Shown piece after piece: positions 1-5,929 of a stretch of 5,929 nucleotides of DNA. Each line of letters starts with the position of its first letter. The first letter of the stretch is position 1. Source of the stretch: Actinomycetes bacterium (GTDB lineage Bacteria; Actinomycetota; Acidimicrobiia; Acidimicrobiales; UBA8190); the NCBI GenBank assembly GCA_021779775.1, contig JAJYAB010000122.1, forward strand, positions 1-5,929, written 5' to 3'. The position numbers were made by a program, and so were the translations under genes. Under the pieces are notes generated by a model. That model had not been told where the DNA came from, made no database searches, and worked only from the letters and a program-made list of their open reading frames with translations.

Positions 1-1
1 C

Positions 2-550
2 TTTCCCAGCCGGGCCGCGGATGCCGTCGGGCTGCTGCGTAGCGCCTTCGACGCCGAGGACCCGGTGCTGTTCTTGGAGCACAAGCACCTCTACCGTCAG
101 CGCTCGGCCGCCGATCCGATGCCGCCGCCCGGCTGGCGTGTCCCGTTCGGGAGGGCGGCTGTCGTGCGCTCCGGCCAGGACCTGACCATCGTCACGTGGG
201 GCGCCACCGTCGCCCGCTCGCTGGAGGCAGCCGACCTGCTGGCCGAGCAGGGATGCCGCGCCGAGGTCGTCGACCTGCGGACCCTCGCTCCGTGGGACCG
301 CGAGCAGGTGGCAGAGTCGGTGCAGCGCACGAGCCGTCTCCTGGTCGTCCACGAGGATGTCCTCACCTGCGGCTTCGGGGCGGAGGTGGCCGCTTGGGCA
401 GCAGAGCACTGCTTCTGGGCGCTCGATGCCCCAGTGCGGCGGGTTGCCGCCCAAGACACGTTCGTCGCCTACGAGCCCACCCTCGAATCAGCCATCCTCC
501 CCCAGGTGCAGGACATCGTGGCGGCGGCACTGGGCCTGCGCGATTGCTGA
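2..550 (+). CDS. 2-oxoacid dehydrogenase E1 component, beta subunit/domain (C-terminal part, 5' truncated)
   Basis: Thiamine-diphosphate E1 of a 2-oxoacid dehydrogenase complex (branched-chain 2-oxoacid or pyruvate type), which decarboxylates the 2-oxoacid and passes the acyl group to the lipoyl E2 in the cytoplasm. The frame is open from the window edge, giving 182 codons. It opens with the end of the pyrimidine-binding domain (PVLFLEHKHLYR, as in family members reading FFEHKxLYR). The transketolase C-terminal domain follows: VPFGRAAVVRSG, the Rossmann-like TWGATVARSLEAA, then VVDLRTLAPWD, LLVVHEDVLTCGFGAEVAA, and a C-terminal RVAAQDTFVAYEPTLE equivalent to the family's RVxxxDTPxPY/EP segment. 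The GTG at 65 lies inside the conserved domain and is not the start. The HLYRQ and HEDVLTCGFGAE wording recalls fused alpha-beta E1 proteins, so the missing part could include an alpha domain. Substrate class cannot be set from this fragment. Confidence 0.9.
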   Translation, partial: FPSRAADAVGLLRSAFDAEDPVLFLEHKHLYRQRSAADPMPPPGWRVPFGRAAVVRSGQDLTIVTWGATVARSLEAADLLAEQGCRAEVVDLRTLAPWDREQVAESVQRTSRLLVVHEDVLTCGFGAEVAAWAAEHCFWALDAPVRRVAAQDTFVAYEPTLESAILPQVQDIVAAALGLRDC

Positions 551-583
551 GCCCGACCCGAGACGGCGCCAGCCTCTCGGGGG

Positions 584-589
584 TACGGT
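584..589 (+). promoter_or_regulatory. candidate -10 hexamer TACGGT for the PhoU-family gene
   Basis: TACGGT fits the actinobacterial TANNNT -10 pattern and ends five bases before the GTG at 595, the spacing expected if transcription starts at or next to the start codon (leaderless). No good -35 is visible 16 to 19 bases upstream. The downstream GGGG run could instead act as a weak ribosome site, so the call is tentative. Confidence 0.35.
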
Positions 590-594
590 GGGGC

Positions 595-1254
595 GTGCAC
601 GACGAATCTCTGGAGGCGGCCGTCCAGACCGACGCGGTGTCCGAGACCTTCGGACGGATCGACCACGAGATCATCCAGCTCTTTGCGATGGTCGGCGAAG
701 GGCTGGCCGGGGCTACGCACGCCCTGCTGGCTGGCGACCGCGAAGCAGCCCGCGTGCTGGCGGCCAGCGACCAGCTGATCGACACGCTCTACCGTGAGGT
801 GGACGCGCTGGCGCAGCACCGCCTGGCCGAGCGGACGACCGGGCCGAAAGAGCTGCGCGAGCTGGTCGTCGTGCTCCGCATGCTGCCGGAGCTCGAGCGC
901 AGCGGGGATCTGGCCGAGCACATCGCCCGGCGAGCCATCCGAGGGCTCGGAGCCGAGCTGTCCCCCCGCGCGCGGGGGCTCGTCGAGCAGATGGGGGAGA
1001 TCGCCTGCGAAATGTGGAGAAAGACGGCTGACGCATACGCCGAGCGGTCGCTGGACTTCGCCAGCCAGGTGGAAGAGCTCGACGACGAGCTCGACGAGCT
1101 CCACATGCTGCTCACCGCCGAGATCGCCAGCGGCTCGATGCATCTTCCGGTGGCCATCGAGGGAGCGCTGGTCGCGCGGTTCTACGAGCGACTCGGCGAC
1201 CATGCCGTCAACCTGTCCCGGCGCATCTCCGGCCTGGTGTCACGAACGTCCTGA
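595..1254 (+). CDS. phoU: PhoU-family phosphate signalling/transport regulator
   Basis: PhoU proteins are cytoplasmic two-repeat helical bundles that bind metal clusters and couple the PstSCAB phosphate transporter to PhoR-type kinases, repressing phosphate-starvation genes. This protein has 219 residues, the usual PhoU size. Both repeats carry the signature acidic metal-binding motif: ELERSGDLAEHIARR (residues 99-113) and FYERLGDHAVNLSRR (196-210). Each repeat also shows the 'A..AL...D' pattern, e.g. THALLAGDREAARVLAASD (41-59). A glutamate/aspartate-rich helix (EELDDELDEL, 160-169) is encoded by a short GAGCTCGACGA repeat. The frame is open far upstream through the E1 gene, but that stretch is an out-of-frame shadow. 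GTG 595 is chosen because it gives family length and follows a -10-like hexamer. GTG 637 and TTG 544 are alternatives. No pst or phoR gene lies nearby. It converges on asd with a 62-base gap. Confidence 0.85.
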   Translation: MHDESLEAAVQTDAVSETFGRIDHEIIQLFAMVGEGLAGATHALLAGDREAARVLAASDQLIDTLYREVDALAQHRLAERTTGPKELRELVVVLRMLPELERSGDLAEHIARRAIRGLGAELSPRARGLVEQMGEIACEMWRKTADAYAERSLDFASQVEELDDELDELHMLLTAEIASGSMHLPVAIEGALVARFYERLGDHAVNLSRRISGLVSRTS

Positions 1255-1316
1255 GGCAGCGGTGGCTGGGACGGCAGTCGGAGCGCCAGGAGCACCACCC
1301 GGCGTCGCCTGCGTGG

Positions 1317-2357
<1,041 letters not shown>

Positions 2358-2379
2358 CGGTGCAGGCCGGCGCCGGTGG

Positions 2380-2856
2380 TCAGACGTCGAGCTCGAAGGC
2401 CCGGTGCAGCGCCTGCACCGCGTCCTCCACCCGCTCGGCACGCACCACGCAGGTGATGCGGATGGTGGAGGTGGAGATCATCTCGATGTTGATACCGTGG
2501 GTGGCCAGCGTCTCGAACATCGTGGCGGAGATCCCCGGATGGCTCCGCATGCCGGCGCCCACCAGCGACACCTTGGCGATGGCGTCGTCGGCCAGGACCT
2601 CCCCTGCGCCGATCTCCTGCGCCAGATCCTCGCAGACCTGCAGGCTGGCCGGAAGGTCCACTCGAGGGACGGTGAAGGAGATGTCGGTGGTGCCGTGCAC
2701 GGAGATGTTCTGGACGATCATGTCGACGTTGGCGTTGGCGTCGGCCAGCGCCCGGAACAACCGGGCGGCAAGCCCGGGGGTGTCGGGCACCCGGACGACG
2801 GTCACCTTCGCCTCGGACGTGTCGTGGGTCACCGCGGTGACGACAGCTTGCTCCAT
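2380..2856 (-). other. internal in-frame start in lysC: predicted aspartokinase beta (regulatory) subunit
   Basis: ATG at codon 247 of lysC (minus strand, beginning at 2856) would give a 158-residue product made only of the two ACT domains, starting [20 protein letters not shown]. In Corynebacterium glutamicum and Bacillus subtilis, lysC is known to encode a separate beta subunit by in-frame internal initiation, giving an alpha2beta2 enzyme. The Corynebacterium beta subunit begins at the equivalent residue, before EEAVLTGV. The start here has a perfect ribosome site. That both products are made is inferred. Confidence 0.7.
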
Positions 2857-3594
2857 GGAAGGCTCCTCCTCGACGACCCACGTGCCCGGCTCCCACGTGA
2901 AGCTCGAGCGCACGTGCAGCGGCACATGGTGGTTACGGGCGAATTCGACAGAGCGCAACGCCAGCACCCGGCCTCCGCTGGCGGCGATGTCGAGCATCTC
3001 CTCGAAGCTCACCCGGCCGAGCCGGCGGGCGGTGGGGACGATCCGGGGATCGGCGCTGAACACCCCGGTGACGTCGGTGTAGATCTCGCACAGATCGGCA
3101 CCGAGGGCGGCTGCCAGGGCCACCGCCGTGGTGTCCGATCCACCTCGGCCCAGTGTGGTGACATCGTGATCGGTCGACACCCCCTGGAACCCGGCAACCA
3201 CCGGGACCCGCCGGGCGCCCAGCGCCTCGCGCAGCCGGTCGCCCCGCACCTCCAGGATCTTCGCCCGGGTGTGCGTCGTGTCGGTGATGATGCCGGCCTG
3301 GCTGCCGGTGAACGACACGGCATCGACCCCCAGCTCCGCCAGCGCCATGCACAGCACGGCCATGGACACCCGCTCACCCGACGTCAGCAGCATGTCGAGC
3401 TCGCGCGGCGGCTGCACGACGCTGACGTCGCCAGCCAGGCGGATGAGGTCGTCGGTGGTCCTGCCCATGGCACTCACCACGACCACCACGTCGTTCCCCT
3501 GGCGCCGGGTGCGGGCCACGTGGTCGGCCACCGCCCGGACACGCTCGGCGTCGCCGAGCGACGTCCCTCCGAATTTCTGCACCACCAGAGGCAT
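2380..3594 (-). CDS. lysC: aspartate kinase (aspartokinase), alpha subunit with two ACT domains
   Basis: Phosphorylates L-aspartate to 4-aspartyl phosphate, the committed and feedback-regulated first step of the aspartate pathway. The protein is 404 residues. The kinase domain spans about 1-240, with KFGGTS (7-12), [11 protein letters not shown] (40-50), TSGERVSM (71-78), [11 protein letters not shown] (147-157), [13 protein letters not shown] (172-184) and the ALRSVEFAR segment (212-220). Two ACT domains follow. ACT1 covers about 263-340 and includes [27 protein letters not shown] and [13 protein letters not shown]2 covers about 341-404 and includes [17 protein letters not shown]. The ACT regions closely resemble those of the Corynebacterium enzyme, which is inhibited jointly by lysine and threonine; the same control is inferred here. 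An in-frame TAG (plus 3598-3600) sits one codon upstream of ATG 3594, so this start is fixed. The gene is followed by asd and contains an internal start for a beta subunit (listed separately). Confidence 0.97.
   Translation of the reverse strand: MPLVVQKFGGTSLGDAERVRAVADHVARTRRQGNDVVVVVSAMGRTTDDLIRLAGDVSVVQPPRELDMLLTSGERVSMAVLCMALAELGVDAVSFTGSQAGIITDTTHTRAKILEVRGDRLREALGARRVPVVAGFQGVSTDHDVTTLGRGGSDTTAVALAAALGADLCEIYTDVTGVFSADPRIVPTARRLGRVSFEEMLDIAASGGRVLALRSVEFARNHHVPLHVRSSFTWEPGTWVVEEEPSMEQAVVTAVTHDTSEAKVTVVRVPDTPGLAARLFRALADANANVDMIVQNISVHGTTDISFTVPRVDLPASLQVCEDLAQEIGAGEVLADDAIAKVSLVGAGMRSHPGISATMFETLATHGINIEMISTSTIRITCVVRAERVEDAVQALHRAFELDV
2865..2870 (-). promoter_or_regulatory. perfect Shine-Dalgarno AGGAGG inside lysC, serving the internal start
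   Basis: On the minus strand the sequence reads AGGAGG, then eight bases (AGCCTTCC), then ATG at 2856. The site is within the codons for Glu242-Glu243-Glu244. It is the strongest ribosome site in the window, stronger than anything before the lysC start at 3594, which supports real initiation rather than a chance methionine. Confidence 0.7.
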
Positions 3595-3602
3595 GGGCTA
3601 GG

Positions 3603-3608
3603 ACGCTA
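3603..3608 (-). promoter_or_regulatory. candidate lysC -10 hexamer TAGCGT
   Basis: On the minus strand TAGCGT ends eight bases before the lysC ATG at 3594. No purine-rich ribosome site lies between it and the ATG, so the transcript would be leaderless or have only a base or two of leader. The -35 position (about 3626-3631) shows no TTGACA-like sequence and falls in the tandem repeat array. Confidence 0.4.
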
Positions 3609-3614
3609 TCTGCT

Positions 3615-3665
3615 GCCCGGAGCGCTGGCCCGGAGCGCTGCTGCCCCGAGCGCTGGGCCCGAGCG
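3615..3665. repeat. degenerate tandem repeat of a 13-base unit with AGCGCT core in the divergent promoter region
   Basis: The unit GCCCGGAGCGCTG occurs exactly at 3615-3627 and immediately again at 3628-3640. It recurs with one change (GCCCCGAGCGCTG) at 3643-3655 after a two-base spacer, and in part (GCCCGAGCG) at 3657-3665. Each full copy contains the self-complementary AGCGCT. The array lies between the divergent lysC and cyclophilin -10 candidates and covers the expected lysC -35 position. It may be an operator, or simply a slippage-born repeat in GC-rich spacer sequence; the sequence does not decide. Confidence 0.75.
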
Positions 3666-3686
3666 AACTGCAGTGATCGTCGATAG

Positions 3687-3692
3687 TAGGGT
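3687..3692 (+). promoter_or_regulatory. candidate -10 hexamer TAGGGT for the anchored cyclophilin gene
   Basis: TAGGGT ends eight bases before GTG 3701, the same geometry as TAGCGT before lysC on the other strand. A GCGAAC at 3663-3668 with an 18-base spacer is a weak -35 match. The AGGGTGA could be read as a poor ribosome site instead. Confidence 0.4.
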
Positions 3693-3700
3693 GACGCCCC

Positions 3701-4528
3701 GTGCCGAGCGACAAACGAGCCCGTAAACGCGCCGGGCGCCAGGCGAAGCTGGCCGAGCAGGCCCGCCAGCGCAAGCGCCGGGCGGCCATCCGCCGAACCG
3801 TCGTCATGGTGGTCGTAGCGGCAGTGGTAGTCGGCGCCATCGCCCTCAGCCGGTCAGGGTCCAAGACCAAGCCGAAGGCGGCGCTCCGGGCCACGACGAC
3901 CACCGCCGCGCGCCCGACGACAACCACCGCTGCCTCCGGGGACACCCAGGCCGCGGCGAACGCCGCCGCCGTAGCCGCCGGATGCCCGGAGTCTCCCTCC
4001 ACGAAGCTCTCGAAACCCACCTGGACCAAGGCCCCGGCGCTCTCCATCGACCCGTCGAAGACGTACACGGCGACGGTCACTACCGACCTGGGCCCGTTCA
4101 CGGTCTCGCTCGACGCCAAGCAGGCGCCCAACACCGTCAACAGCTTCGTGTTCCTGGCCGACCAGCACTTCTTCGACTGTGTCACGTTCCACCGGGTGAT
4201 CCCGGGGTTCATGGACCAGACCGGCGACCCGACCGGAACCGGGACCGGCGGCCCCGGCTACCAATTTGCCGACGAGAACCTGCCGTCCTCGTCGGCGGCC
4301 TATACGACGGGCGTCGTCGCCATGGCCAATGCCGGGGCCAACACCAATGGCAGCCAGTTCTTCATCATGGCGGCCAACTACCCCATCGGCACGAACTACT
4401 CGATCTTCGGGCAGGTGACGTCAGGCCAGGCCATCGTCGACAAGATCAACGCCGACGGCACTGCGGGCAGCGGGGTGCCGCCTAGGATCATCCACCGCAT
4501 GCTCAAGGTCACCATCGCGGTGTCGTAG
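3701..4528 (+). CDS. membrane-anchored cyclophilin-type peptidyl-prolyl cis-trans isomerase
   Basis: Cyclophilins catalyse cis-trans isomerisation of proline peptide bonds during folding. This 275-residue protein has a strongly basic cytoplasmic N-tail (14 Lys/Arg in residues 1-32), one hydrophobic segment (about 33-49), a threonine-rich low-complexity linker (two TTTT runs at 65-68 and 73-76), then an outward-facing cyclophilin domain (about 120-275). Domain motifs are TVNSFVFLA, FHRVIPGFMDQ with the catalytic Arg165 and Phe170, GTGTGGPGY (179-187) and MANAGANTNGSQFFI (208-222). The long basic tail suggests an uncleaved anchor. Cys95 and Cys160 are the only cysteines and may pair outside the membrane. 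GTG 3701 is the first possible start because an in-frame TGA lies at 3692-3694. It is followed 40 bases later by a second cyclophilin gene. A role in folding exported proteins is inferred from topology. Confidence 0.92.
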   Translation: MPSDKRARKRAGRQAKLAEQARQRKRRAAIRRTVVMVVVAAVVVGAIALSRSGSKTKPKAALRATTTTAARPTTTTAASGDTQAAANAAAVAAGCPESPSTKLSKPTWTKAPALSIDPSKTYTATVTTDLGPFTVSLDAKQAPNTVNSFVFLADQHFFDCVTFHRVIPGFMDQTGDPTGTGTGGPGYQFADENLPSSSAAYTTGVVAMANAGANTNGSQFFIMAANYPIGTNYSIFGQVTSGQAIVDKINADGTAGSGVPPRIIHRMLKVTIAVS

Positions 4529-4568
4529 CCCCACCGCACCCTGCACATCCCCGACACCGAGGAGCCCC

Positions 4569-5123
4569 ATGTCAGTCGAATGCCCCGCCGAAGACGGTTC
4601 CAGCCCGAAGCGCCGGAACTTCGACGCCGAGCCGCCGATGTGCATCGACCCCGACAAGCGCTACACGGCCGAGATGGTCACGTCCAAGGGATCGATGACC
4701 ATCGCCCTCGATCCGGTGGCCGCGCCCCGGACGGTGAACAACTTCGTCTTCCTGGCCCGGTACCACTACTTCGACGACATCGCCTTCCACCGCGTCATCC
4801 CCGGGTTCGTGCTGCAGGGCGGGGACCCGCTCGGCACCGGCACCGGTGGCCCCGGGTACCGCTTCGCCGACGAGCTCCCGCCCGCCGGCCGCTACGAGCT
4901 CGGATCGCTGGCGATGGCGAACGCCGGCCCGGACACCAACGGCAGCCAGTTCTTCGTCATCAGCGGGTCCGACGGGATACGCCTGCCGGCCAGCTACTCG
5001 CTGTTCGGCAAGGTGGTGTCCGGGCTCGACACGGTGGCCGCCATCGACGCCCTCGGCAGCCGGTCGGGCAAGCCGACCGAGCGGGTGGTCATCGAGTCGG
5101 TGACCATCACCGAGGCCGCATAG
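4569..5123 (+). CDS. cyclophilin-type peptidyl-prolyl cis-trans isomerase, no membrane anchor
   Basis: A 184-residue paralogue of the upstream gene, with the domain at about 32-184. Motifs are TVNNFVFLARYHYFDD, FHRVIPGFVLQGGDP with catalytic Arg and Phe, GTGTGGPGYRFADE, LAMANAGPDTNGSQFFV, and YSLFGKVVSG. It has no signal peptide or hydrophobic N-terminus, so it is probably cytoplasmic. Its first 31 residues nevertheless match, without gaps, the segment that joins linker to domain in the anchored protein: CP at 5-6, then CIDPDKRYTA from residue 25, against CP at 95-96 and SIDPSKTYTA from residue 115. A GAGGAG ribosome site at 4559-4564 precedes ATG 4569 by four bases. The 40-base gap from the upstream gene suggests one operon. 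The gene pair looks like a tandem duplication followed by divergence. Confidence 0.92.
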   Translation: MSVECPAEDGSSPKRRNFDAEPPMCIDPDKRYTAEMVTSKGSMTIALDPVAAPRTVNNFVFLARYHYFDDIAFHRVIPGFVLQGGDPLGTGTGGPGYRFADELPPAGRYELGSLAMANAGPDTNGSQFFVISGSDGIRLPASYSLFGKVVSGLDTVAAIDALGSRSGKPTERVVIESVTITEAA

Positions 5124-5175
5124 CGCACGCCGGGTAGCCGGCACCACCGCTGGACCGCTGTGCTCGGCCCCCGGG

Positions 5176-5928
5176 TCACCGGCCGAAAGCGACGGAGGTG
5201 GTTCCCGCCGGAGGGTGCCACTCGAGGGCTGTCACCTGGGCTGACACCAGCAGCACGGTCACCCCCGGCTCGGCACGCACCGTGGCGACTGCCCGCGCGG
5301 TCTGTGGCGCCGTCGCCTGCTCGATCCCTTGCGCCGCGACGAAGACGAACACCACGGTGGATGCCACGACCGGGACCTTCTGGCCGTCGGCGAACGTGTC
5401 GAGGAACGGGTAGAGCGCCCGGCGCTCGCCGAACCGGCCGACAACGCCCTGCGACGCCACCACCTCGGCGGTCGGCGGCACGTCAGCCAGCACGGTGGAG
5501 AGCTGGCGGGCCGTCGCTGCATCGACCCGTACCAGGGTGGTGCCGATGCGAGGCACCCACTCGTGGCAGAGCACCGCCGACTGCGCTATCGCCGCCGCCA
5601 ACACGGCCGCCGCCAACGCGGGACCGATGCGTCCCGAACGGGCGAGGCGGCATGCCACCACGGTGGCTCCGACGGCCACCGCCAGGACGACCACCAGGTT
5701 CTGGAACGCTGCCGGAGCAGTCAGAAACACCCCCGAACGGTCGAGGGCATTCGGGACGAGTACGGCGAGGGCCATGGCGGCACCGAGCGGAGCGACGAGG
5801 CCCAACGTGCCGGAGCCGGCGACGAACGCCCCCATGGCCCCGATGCGCTCGTGCAGCACCCGCCACACGTCGCCGAGATGCGTCAGCAGGCCGGCGAGGA
5901 CGCCGACGGTGGCGGCGAGCCCCGCCCG
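5176..5928 (-). CDS. polytopic membrane protein, C-terminal part (possibly DUF2079/GT-C-like); 5' end outside window
   Basis: The minus-strand frame is open to the window edge, giving 250 codons. The GTG at 5868 lies within this continuous frame, and the residues before it look like a further membrane helix, so it is not taken as the start. In visible numbering, hydrophobic segments lie at about 1-18, 33-58, 75-93 and 99-120. A roughly 125-residue, mostly soluble C-terminal domain follows, containing VLADVPPTAEVVASQGV and ERRALYPF. The order of helices, then a 'VPPxAxVxAS...ERRxxYPF' segment, recalls DUF2079-type membrane proteins and GT-C glycosyltransferases, whose exact roles are mostly unknown. 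The match is from memory of the pattern only. The hydrophobic run VPVVASTVVFVFVAAQGI (189-206) may be a buried strand or a further helix. The gene converges on the cyclophilin pair with a 52-base gap. Confidence 0.8.
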   Translation of the reverse strand, partial: RAGLAATVGVLAGLLTHLGDVWRVLHERIGAMGAFVAGSGTLGLVAPLGAAMALAVLVPNALDRSGVFLTAPAAFQNLVVVLAVAVGATVVACRLARSGRIGPALAAAVLAAAIAQSAVLCHEWVPRIGTTLVRVDAATARQLSTVLADVPPTAEVVASQGVVGRFGERRALYPFLDTFADGQKVPVVASTVVFVFVAAQGIEQATAPQTARAVATVRAEPGVTVLLVSAQVTALEWHPPAGTTSVAFGR

Positions 5929-5929
5929 G

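Noticed and set aside
196..594. Extension of the PhoU frame upstream to 196, giving a 352-residue protein
   Set aside because: The extra part is an Arg/Gly/Pro-rich out-of-frame shadow of the E1 gene. PhoU length and motifs are met from GTG 595.
1255..1316. Possible bidirectional terminator between phoU and asd (GGTGG-CTGG pairing with CCAG...CCACC)
   Set aside because: The arms pair only with an asymmetric bulge and there is no T-run on either strand. A terminator is plausible in a convergent gap but not supported.
3893..3931. Threonine-codon repeats (two TTTT runs) considered as a DNA repeat or recoding site
   Set aside because: They use mixed ACG/ACC/ACA codons and make an ordinary low-complexity linker after a membrane anchor. 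The reading frame continues normally into the domain.
3598..4212. Minus-strand frame of 204 codons opposite the anchored cyclophilin
   Set aside because: No recognisable domain; it lies wholly opposite a well-supported gene and its promoter gap. It ends at the same bases that form the in-frame stop before lysC.
5129..5142. Small perfect hairpin GCCGG-GTAG-CCGGC after the second cyclophilin, and a second 6-bp pairing TCGGCC/GGCCGA at 5164-5186
   Set aside because: Stems of five and six base pairs without T-runs are common by chance in sequence this GC-rich. The second overlaps the stop codon of the membrane protein gene.
4572..5147. Minus-strand frame of 191 codons opposite the second cyclophilin
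   Set aside because: Val/Gly/Arg/His-rich antisense shadow with no domain. The plus strand carries clear cyclophilin motifs throughout.

Overview
This GC-rich window has the coding style of a high-GC actinomycetote. GTG starts, TANNNT-type -10 hexamers placed directly before start codons, and the cyclophilin type together suggest the class Acidimicrobiia or a relative. The class is an inference; no rRNA or other marker is present. It is ordinary chromosomal housekeeping sequence. I see no mobile elements, RNA genes, CRISPR arrays or gaps above 300 bases.

Layout. The left edge holds the 3' part of a thiamine-diphosphate 2-oxoacid dehydrogenase E1 beta domain (+). A stand-alone PhoU-family gene follows (+), read from its own start 44 bases downstream. 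Facing it on the minus strand is a lysC-asd pair: aspartokinase, then aspartate-semialdehyde dehydrogenase 34 bases later. These are the first two steps of the aspartate pathway to lysine/diaminopimelate, threonine, methionine and isoleucine. A 106-base divergent gap separates lysC from two tandem cyclophilin-type peptidyl-prolyl isomerase genes (+). The first is membrane-anchored through an N-terminal segment. The second has no anchor but keeps the same juxta-domain segment. The right edge is filled by the C-terminal 250 codons of a polytopic membrane protein on the minus strand, possibly DUF2079/GT-C-like.

Points of interest. (1) lysC carries a perfect AGGAGG eight bases before an in-frame ATG at codon 247, the place where the separate regulatory beta subunit begins in the alpha2beta2 aspartokinases of Corynebacterium and Bacillus. 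(2) The lysC/cyclophilin divergent gap contains a tandem array of a 13-base GC-rich unit centred on the palindrome AGCGCT, lying over the expected lysC -35 region. (3) Four genes have a TANNNT hexamer ending 5 to 8 bases before the start codon, which suggests leaderless or near-leaderless transcription and leaves no room for a lysine riboswitch. (4) The two cyclophilins align without gaps over their pre-domain segment, including one conserved cysteine and one cysteine changed to serine. I found no clearly new multi-gene system.
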